64,000 nt of DNA from Streptomyces indicus (lineage in GTDB: Bacteria > Actinomycetota > Actinomycetes > Streptomycetales > Streptomycetaceae), in NCBI RefSeq assembly GCF_900100315.1, contig NZ_FNFF01000003.1, forward strand, positions 469,813-533,812, in the 5' to 3' direction. The number at the start of each line of letters is the position of its first letter. Positions within the stretch are counted from its first letter, which is position 1. Positions 58,569 through 64,000 of this stretch are shown one piece after another. Both the position numbers and the translations under genes were made by a program. Below the pieces are notes generated by a model that saw only the letters and a program-made list of their open reading frames with translations, did no database searches and had not been told where the DNA came from.

Positions 58569-59758
58569 TCGGCGTGACACCGGGCGAGCACCTCCCTGGC
58601 GAGCTGGCGGTAGGCGGCCGCACCAACGGAGTTGGAGGCGTACGTGGTGATCGGCTCACCGGCGACCGTGGTCTCCGGGAAGCGGACCGTGCGCCCGATG
58701 ACCGTGTGGTAGACGTGATCGTCGAAGGCCTCGACGACGCGCGCGAGCACCTCACGGCTGTGCACCGTGCGGGAGTCGTACATCGTCGCGAGGATGCCGT
58801 CCAACTCCAGGTCGGGGTTGAGACGTTCCTGCACCTTCTCGATCGTCTCGGTGAGCAGCGCGACACCGCGCAGGGCGAAGAACTCGCACTCGAGCGGCAC
58901 GATCACCTTGTGCGCGGCAGTAAGCGCGTTCACGGTCAGCAGGCCGAGGGACGGCTGACAGTCGATCACGATGTAGTCGTAGTCCTGCATCAGCGGCTTG
59001 AGCGCACGCTGGAGCGTGGACTCGCGCGCGACCTCGCTCACCAACTGCACTTCGGCGGCGGACAGGTCGATGTTGCTGGGCAGCAGGTCCATGTTGGGCA
59101 CTGCGGTCTTCAGGAGCACCTCGTCGGCCGCCATGCCCCGCTCCATGAGCAGGTTGTAGACGGTGAGGTCGAGCTCCATCGGGTTGACACCGAGACCGAC
59201 CGACAGGGCACCCTGCGGGTCGAAGTCGACGAGCAGCACGCGGCGTCCGTACTCCGCGAGCGCGGCACCCAGGTTGATGGTCGACGTGGTCTTGCCGACG
59301 CCGCCCTTCTGGTTGCACATCGCGATGATCTTCGCGGGCCCGTGGTCCGTCAGCGGACCCGGGATCGGGAAGTACGGCAGCGGACGCCCCGTCGGGCCGA
59401 TGCGCTCCCGGCGCTGGCGGGCAGCGTCCGGGGCCAGCGTGGCCGCGTATTCGGGGTCGGGCTCGTACTCGGCGTCGGGGTCGTAGAAGTGACCCTCGGG
59501 CAGTTCGTCGTAGTCGGCGAAATGCGTCGGGGTCTCACCACTCCGGTCGCCGGCCATGGCGTTCACTTGATGGCCATCCATGCTCTGGTGGGCGTTCAGC
59601 GTCTGCGTGGGGGCGATGCGCTGTGTGTTCTGCCGCTCCGCGAAAGTGCGTACCGCGACTGAGCCGACAGCGCCGGCGGCTTCGAACCCCGAGGGGCCCG
59701 ATCCCTGCGCAGGCATTCCTGGTTGGCCACCCCCGGGAGTAAATGTCGACTCATTCAC
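58565..59758 (-). CDS. ParA/Soj-family ATPase (second chromosomal copy type)
   Basis: A 397-aa deviant-Walker ATPase. GTG 59758 has AAGGAGG 11 bases upstream. An unusual N-terminal extension of about 140 residues (to RPLPYFPIPGPL) precedes the domain: KIIAMCNQKGGVGKTTSTIN with the two Lys of the deviant Walker A, then LLVDFDPQGALSVGLG and YDYIVIDCQPSLGLLTVNAL. It is not the oriC ParA, because no parB, rsmG or rnpA genes are near; instead it sits before scpAB, an arrangement shared with mycobacteria. A role in positioning or loading condensin is inferred from context. Confidence 0.93.
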   Translation of the reverse strand: MNESTFTPGGGQPGMPAQGSGPSGFEAAGAVGSVAVRTFAERQNTQRIAPTQTLNAHQSMDGHQVNAMAGDRSGETPTHFADYDELPEGHFYDPDAEYEPDPEYAATLAPDAARQRRERIGPTGRPLPYFPIPGPLTDHGPAKIIAMCNQKGGVGKTTSTINLGAALAEYGRRVLLVDFDPQGALSVGLGVNPMELDLTVYNLLMERGMAADEVLLKTAVPNMDLLPSNIDLSAAEVQLVSEVARESTLQRALKPLMQDYDYIVIDCQPSLGLLTVNALTAAHKVIVPLECEFFALRGVALLTETIEKVQERLNPDLELDGILATMYDSRTVHSREVLARVVEAFDDHVYHTVIGRTVRFPETTVAGEPITTYASNSVGAAAYRQLAREVLARCHAE

Positions 59759-60148
59759 AAGTCGTCTTACCTCCTTGGGTGACCAGGAACATTTATCGAT
59801 AGGTCAGCGTGACACCATGCCGACGGTTGGCGACTCTATGGCGTGTCACCGGTCCGCAGCAACACAATCCGCCGGACCCGGCCCGATGTGTCGGCAATGG
59901 AACAGCAGCCTGTCAAGGGTGGACCCGCCCCGTACAGGGACCAGTCCGCGGGTTTCACGGGTGTGCGAAACGGTTAAACAGTTACGTTCGAGGCGAGTTG
60001 AGCGTCTCTCGCAAAGTGACCGGATCCACAGCAGGAACGCGGACGGCCGGACCTTGCGAACAAGGTCCGGCCGTCTGCGTCGGGTTGACGCGTGGCGTTG
60101 ACCGACCGACCGACAGGAGTGGTCAGTTCACGCGAAAAAGCGTCCGGA
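59759..60148. other. Intergenic region: ParA promoter and ald terminator
   Basis: 390 bases holding the ald terminator (60042-60075) and, nearer 59760-60000, the promoter region of the ParA operon. No further ORF or operator stands out. Confidence 0.5.
60042..60075 (-). terminator. Terminator of ald
   Basis: A perfect 14-bp stem GACGGCCGGACCTT/AAGGTCCGGCCGTC with a GCGAAC loop, about 75 bases after the ald stop. Confidence 0.85.
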
Positions 60149-61264
60149 TCAGCCGAGGAGCGTGCTCAGCTCGACGTGCTCCATGCCGTGCGCCTCGGCC
60201 ACGGGACCGTAGACGACCTGGCCCTCGTGGGTGTTGAGGCCCAGCGCGAGCGCGGGGTCGCGGCGCAGCGCCTCCACCCAGCCGTGGTTGGCGAGTTCGA
60301 CGATGTACGGAAGCGTCGCGTTGGTGAGCGCGTACGTCGAGGTGTTCGGGACGGCGCCCGGCATGTTGGCCACGCAGTAGAAGACCGAGTCGTGGACCTT
60401 GAAGGTCGGCTCGGCGTGCGTGGTCGGGTGCGAGTCCTCGAAGCAGCCGCCCTGGTCGATCGCAATGTCGACAAGAACACTTCCGGGCTTCATCCGGGAC
60501 ACCAGCTCGTTGGTGACCAGCTTCGGCGCCTTGGCACCGGGAATGAGCACGGCACCGATGACGAGGTCGGCGTCGAGGACGGCCTTCTCGAGCTCGAAGG
60601 CGTTGGACATGATCGCGCGCACCTTGGTGCCGAAGATCTTGTCGGCCTCGCGCAGCTTGTTGACGTCCTTGTCGAGCAGCGTGACGTGGAAGCCGAGACC
60701 GACGGCGATCTGCGTGGCGTTCCAGCCGGAGACGCCGGCGCCGATGACGACGGCCTTGCCGGGGTGGGTGCCGGGCACGCCGCCGGGCAGGACACCGCGG
60801 CCGCCGGCCGGGGCCATCAGGTGGTAGGCGCCGACCTGCGGGGCCAGGCGGCCCGCGACCTCGGACATCGGGGCGAGCAGCGGCAGGGCGCGGTTCGCGG
60901 TCTCGACGGTCTCGTACGCGATCGCCGTGGTGCCGGACTCCAGGAGCGCGTCGGTGCACTCCTTGGAGGCGGCCAGGTGCAGGTAGGTGAAGAGCGTCTG
61001 GTCCTTGCGGAGGCGGTGGTACTCCTCGGCGATCGGCTCCTTGACCTTCAGGAGCAGATCGGCGGTGGCCCAGACCTCGTCGGCGGTCGGCAGGATCGTC
61101 GCGCCCGCGGAGACGTACTCCTCGTTGGAGATCGAGGAGCCGACACCGGCGTCGTGCTCGATGAAGACCTGGTGGCCGTGGCGCACGAGCTCATGCACGC
61201 CGGCGGGGGTGATCGCCACCCGGAACTCGTTGTTCTTGACCTCGCGGGGGATGCCGACCTTCAT
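60149..61264 (-). CDS. ald: L-alanine dehydrogenase
   Basis: A 371-aa NAD-dependent enzyme interconverting alanine and pyruvate plus ammonia. It begins [20 protein letters not shown]. The catalytic Lys is in [15 protein letters not shown] and the His in [14 protein letters not shown]. The NAD-binding loop is [20 protein letters not shown]. The conserved [20 protein letters not shown] segment and [11 protein letters not shown] close the enzyme. Length is exact for Ald. It is a single gene with its own terminator. A TTGAA-AGC-TTCAA palindrome lies upstream (61401-61413). Confidence 0.97.
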   Translation of the reverse strand: MKVGIPREVKNNEFRVAITPAGVHELVRHGHQVFIEHDAGVGSSISNEEYVSAGATILPTADEVWATADLLLKVKEPIAEEYHRLRKDQTLFTYLHLAASKECTDALLESGTTAIAYETVETANRALPLLAPMSEVAGRLAPQVGAYHLMAPAGGRGVLPGGVPGTHPGKAVVIGAGVSGWNATQIAVGLGFHVTLLDKDVNKLREADKIFGTKVRAIMSNAFELEKAVLDADLVIGAVLIPGAKAPKLVTNELVSRMKPGSVLVDIAIDQGGCFEDSHPTTHAEPTFKVHDSVFYCVANMPGAVPNTSTYALTNATLPYIVELANHGWVEALRRDPALALGLNTHEGQVVYGPVAEAHGMEHVELSTLLG

Positions 61265-61400
61265 CGTCGATCACGGTCCTTGGCTCAGGGAAATACACGG
61301 GCATAGACACACGAACCCGAATGCAGAGAGCGCAACGGGCGTAGGCCGCAGAAGTAGGCGGCGAAGCCAGTCTAATGAAGGATGACGCGCTGTCTAGCCT

Positions 61401-61413
61401 TTGAAAGCTTCAA
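61401..61413. promoter_or_regulatory. Palindrome TTGAA-AGC-TTCAA upstream of ald
   Basis: A 5-bp inverted repeat around AGC, 137 bases before the ald start, in the 212-base gap between the STAND NTPase and ald. ald genes are often controlled by Lrp-family regulators, which favour A+T-rich imperfect palindromes; the link is only positional. Confidence 0.35.
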
Positions 61414-61476
61414 TCTGATCTGGATGCACTACGGATTTCGTAGGCCATCGGCTCCGACTACCCACACACCACCGGA

Positions 61477-63507
61477 CTACTGCGCTCCGTGGAGCTCTTC
61501 TCCCAGCATGCGCTCCGCCGCGGCCCTGTGCAGTCCGGCCGCCGCACTGTCGCCGAGCCGGTCGAGGGTGTCCGCGAGCCGCACCTGGAGCGCGGCCTGC
61601 AGCCGTACGTCCTCGGCCTTGCGCGCCCACTCCACGGCCTCCTGGCAGGTGCGCAGCGACTCCTCGGGGCGCCCCGCGTACTCCTGCACCCGGGCCATCT
61701 CGCTCAGGGCCCGCGCATACGCCGGGACATCGGCGAGCTTGCGGTGCCCGGCCGCCGCCGAGCGCCAGTTGCGCAGCGCCTCCCCGTACTGCCCCGCGTA
61801 CGTGTGCGCGGTGCCCAGCCGCCCGTACAGGCGGGCCGCCTCGGCGCGCTCGCCGCGCGCGAGCCGCTGGGTGAGGGCGCGGCCGAACCAGTCGGCGGCC
61901 CGGTACCAGTCCCCCAGCTCCTGGTAGGCCCCGCCGATGGACTCCATCGCACGCCCGGAGGCGTACGGGTCCGCTGCGGCCCGTGCCGTGTCGAGCGCGG
62001 CGCGGTAGCGGGCCAGCGCCTCCTGGGTACGGCCGGTCCGGGCGTCGAGATCGGCGAGGTTCAGGAGCGCGGCGGCCTTCTCGCGGGGCAGGTCACGCCG
62101 CTCGGCCACGTCGAGGACCAGGCCGTGGATTCCGTACAGCTCGGGAGCCGCCGCCTCGGTGCCCCGGTGGGCGACCAGAGCGCGGGTGAGCGCGGCCATC
62201 AACCGCCGTGCGAGCGTGTCGAGTTCACCGTCGGCTACCGCGAGCCGGGCCGAGGCCAGCAGCGCAGGCTGGCGGAGGCTCAGCCACTGCGCAGCGGCCG
62301 CCGGGTTCGGAAACCGCAGCGCACGCGGCAGTCCGGCCAGCTTCTTGCGCGCGGGAGAACCGTCCGGCTCGGTCACGGCCCGGCAGGACTGGAGCAGCCG
62401 TACGGTCCGCTCCAGCATCCGGGCCCGGGCCAGCTGCACCTCGGCGGGCCGGTCCTGGACCTCGGTGAGCGCCTTCAGGAGCGGGTGCAGGGCGCCGGGC
62501 ACCTCGTACTGCTCGCGGACGGCGTCGGCGGGGCGCAGCAGCCCGAGCCCGACGAAGTCCTCGAGGGTGGTGCGCGCGGCCGAGACCGAGCAGCCGGCGA
62601 GCGCGGAGGCGGTGTGCGCGTCGGCGAGGCCGGCGGGCGCGAGGGACAGCAGTCGCAGTATCCGGGCGGCCGGGGAGGGCAGCGACTCGTAGACGAAGCG
62701 GAAGACGCGCGCGAGCGGGTCCTTGGTCCCGGTCTCGTCCTCGGGCACGTTGCGCAGCGCCTTGCCCAGCTCGGCGACGGAGGCCTTGGGGCGGGCGGCG
62801 AGCCAGCCGCCGGCGAGGACCAGGGCGGCGGGCTGGTGGGCGCAGAGTTCGGCGAGTGACTCTGCGGCGCGCGGGTCCACGGTGATGCGCACCGAGCCCG
62901 TGGAGCAGCTCAGGAGCTCCAGGGCGGACTTGGTGTCGAGCCCGCCGAGCGTGCAGGGCCGCACATCGGCGATCCCTGTGAGCGGGCCTTCGGAGGTGGC
63001 GACGACCAGGCACTCCGGCGAGTCCGGCAGCAGCGGCTCCACCTGCTCGGCATCCGCCGCGCCGTCCAGGATCAGAAGCACTCTCCGTACGGAAAGGGCC
63101 GTGCGCAGCGACGCGGCGAGGTCGTCCTCGGCGGCGCCGGGCGGGGTCGGGAAGTCGAGGGCGCCGAGCAGCTCACGCGCGGTGCGCTCGGTGGGGACGC
63201 GGGTGCCGTCGGGCTCGGTCAGGCCGGCGCGCAGCACGCCGTCCGGGTAGCGGTCCTTGATCTGACCCGCGAGCTCCTCGGCGAGCGCGGTGCGCCCGGA
63301 GCCCGGGCGGCCCGCGATCAGGAGGACACGGGCGCGGGGCGGCTTCTTGCCGGCGAGGGTGTCGAGCCCGGTGCGCTCGATGTCGGCGCGCAGCTCCTTC
63401 AACTCCCGCTGCCGGCCGACGAATTCATGACGGCCGCGCACCGGGTCCCCCTCGGTCCCCTCGGCCCGTACCGACGCCGTGTGGGTGTCCACCGCCTGAT
63501 CCGTCAC
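61477..63507 (-). CDS. STAND-type NTPase with tetratricopeptide repeats
   Basis: A 676-aa signalling ATPase-like protein. GTG 63507 begins VTDQAVDTHTASVRAEGTEG. The NB-ARC-like core (about 28-330) starts HEFVGRQRELKELRADIERT. Its P-loop is AGRPGSGRTALAEELAG, in which Arg replaces the invariant Lys. Walker B is SVRRVLLILDGAADAE. A winged-helix-like region (LPSPAARILRLLSLAPAGLA) follows. The C-terminal 220 residues form TPR repeats, such as AAALLNLADLDARTGRTQEA and YASGRAMESIGGAYQELGDW. In Streptomyces such proteins act as regulators or scaffolds. No DNA-binding domain is seen. The lost Lys suggests weak nucleotide hydrolysis. Confidence 0.85.
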   Translation of the reverse strand: MTDQAVDTHTASVRAEGTEGDPVRGRHEFVGRQRELKELRADIERTGLDTLAGKKPPRARVLLIAGRPGSGRTALAEELAGQIKDRYPDGVLRAGLTEPDGTRVPTERTARELLGALDFPTPPGAAEDDLAASLRTALSVRRVLLILDGAADAEQVEPLLPDSPECLVVATSEGPLTGIADVRPCTLGGLDTKSALELLSCSTGSVRITVDPRAAESLAELCAHQPAALVLAGGWLAARPKASVAELGKALRNVPEDETGTKDPLARVFRFVYESLPSPAARILRLLSLAPAGLADAHTASALAGCSVSAARTTLEDFVGLGLLRPADAVREQYEVPGALHPLLKALTEVQDRPAEVQLARARMLERTVRLLQSCRAVTEPDGSPARKKLAGLPRALRFPNPAAAAQWLSLRQPALLASARLAVADGELDTLARRLMAALTRALVAHRGTEAAAPELYGIHGLVLDVAERRDLPREKAAALLNLADLDARTGRTQEALARYRAALDTARAAADPYASGRAMESIGGAYQELGDWYRAADWFGRALTQRLARGERAEAARLYGRLGTAHTYAGQYGEALRNWRSAAAGHRKLADVPAYARALSEMARVQEYAGRPEESLRTCQEAVEWARKAEDVRLQAALQVRLADTLDRLGDSAAAGLHRAAAERMLGEELHGAQ

Positions 63508-63735
63508 GGGTCATGCTCCCGTCCAGCCGCACCGCCACGGCCGCGGCTGCGGCCGGGGAAGAGACGGCGCACCAGGTCAGTCTCCGGTGCGTTCCGTCGT
63601 CGTCGAGCGTAGTTCACGCATCGTGACGGAAGCCGGTGAGCGCGGCGGACAGATCCCTCGATCGGATCAGCCGATGGTCACACCGGAGGGGCCGGATGGG
63701 CCGACGGCTCCCTCAGGCCTCGACCGACGGCTCCC

Positions 63736-64000
63736 TCAGGCCTCGAAGGGACGGGCGGGCCAGGGCGCCTCGGCGGGGCGCAGCGCGTCCAGGCCGTCGC
63801 CCTGCTGCGCGGCGATCAGCGAAAGCACGCCCACGACCAGGCAGTTGTTCTGGAGCTCGCCGGCGAGCACGCCGCGCACGAGCTCGTCGAGCGGCACCCG
63901 CCTGAGCTCCATGTCGGCCTCCTCCTCGGCCACTTCGAAGCGCTTGCCCTCGGCCTCGGAGAGATCGCGTGCGAGGAACACGCGTACGGCTTCGTCGCTG
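63736..64000 (-). CDS. Nudix hydrolase, ADP-ribose pyrophosphatase-like (partial, 5' end outside window)
   Basis: The C-terminal 88 residues of a Nudix hydrolase; the Nudix box lies beyond the right edge. What remains is VRVFLARDLSEAEGKRFEVA, then EEEADMELRRVPLDELVRGV, and ELQNNCLVVGVLSLIAAQQG. The order V-x-x-F-L-A-x-x-L, E-E-x-E-D/A-M-x-x-x-x-V-P-x-D-E, then the helix with N-x-x-x-V-x-G-x-L, is characteristic of the ADP-ribose pyrophosphatase (NudF-like) subgroup. It would convert ADP-ribose to AMP and ribose 5-phosphate. It ends 228 bases from the STAND gene start, in the same orientation. Confidence 0.82.
   Translation of the reverse strand, partial: SDEAVRVFLARDLSEAEGKRFEVAEEEADMELRRVPLDELVRGVLAGELQNNCLVVGVLSLIAAQQGDGLDALRPAEAPWPARPFEA

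Overview
The window is high-GC actinobacterial chromosome, almost certainly Streptomyces. Third codon positions are strongly GC-biased, GTG starts are common, and genes are often coupled through ATGA or GTGA overlaps. Marker families include streptogrisin-type proteases, SepF-like and ScpAB proteins, Rpf-type muralytic enzymes and a sortase-anchored LPMO. From memory, the order dnaE2 ... sepF-like ... der-plsC-cmk-tyrA-aroH ... rluB-scpB-scpA-parA ... ald matches the S. coelicolor core around SCO1739-SCO1775; this was not checked by alignment.

Layout. (1) 0-6.4 kb, accessory: the 5' part of a TctC-type binding protein divergent from a CitB-type response regulator, an NmrA-family reductase, a small exported protein, a wall-anchored AA10 LPMO behind a structured leader, an SRPBCC protein and a secreted alpha/beta hydrolase. 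(2) 6.6-11.9 kb: an inducible-looking mutagenesis operon. dnaE2 is coupled by ATGA to a short Y-family protein that lacks the N-terminal catalytic part but keeps a clamp-binding-like motif; the promoter carries a LexA-like box and a separate 15-bp palindrome. (3) 12-16.9 kb, acetate and ethanol metabolism: a membrane protein coupled to an AceTr acetate transporter, convergent with adhE, whose promoter has a Rex operator and DevR/OsdR-like boxes. (4) 16.9-29.5 kb: two streptogrisin-like proteases flanking a slipin, DUF1684, a DUF5685 protein with a cysteine-rich tail, a SepF paralogue, glutaryl-CoA-dehydrogenase-like ACAD, a DHA2 efflux pump, a PIG-V-like mannosyltransferase, a PAP2 phosphatase and an I78 inhibitor. 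(5) 29.7-33.9 kb: an isolated ctaD whose 3' end overlaps an antisense WYL regulator, which is divergent from an epoxide hydrolase.

(6) 33.9-40.5 kb: a rearranged branched-chain-amino-acid-type ABC system. A binding lipoprotein and a second lipoprotein are divergent from a membrane protein, a single 913-residue LivH-LivM-LivG fusion, a chain of GTGA-overlapping mini-ORFs, and a LivF-like ATPase with a substituted Walker lysine. (7) 40.6-44 kb: two Rpf/LysM enzymes and a coupled pair of unknown proteins. (8) 44-49.4 kb, core: der, plsC, cmk, tyrA, aroH, and a YidB-like protein. (9) 49.6-54.7 kb: a nucleotidyltransferase, a GNAT, then a four-gene NAD salvage operon pnuC-nadR-nrtR-ARH fully coupled by ATGA overlaps and preceded by a palindrome that is a good NrtR operator candidate. 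(10) 54.9-64 kb: rluB, scpB, scpA, an RHH protein and a ParA in one operon, then ald, a STAND-type NTPase with TPRs and a partial Nudix gene.

Most noteworthy points: the NAD/ADP-ribose operon, whose NrtR keeps an intact Nudix box; the asymmetric Liv fusion and its mini-ORF chain; the DnaE2/pseudo-Y-polymerase pair with its operators; and the triple redox/oxygen control of adhE. I saw no CRISPR array, IS element, phage gene, tRNA or rRNA.
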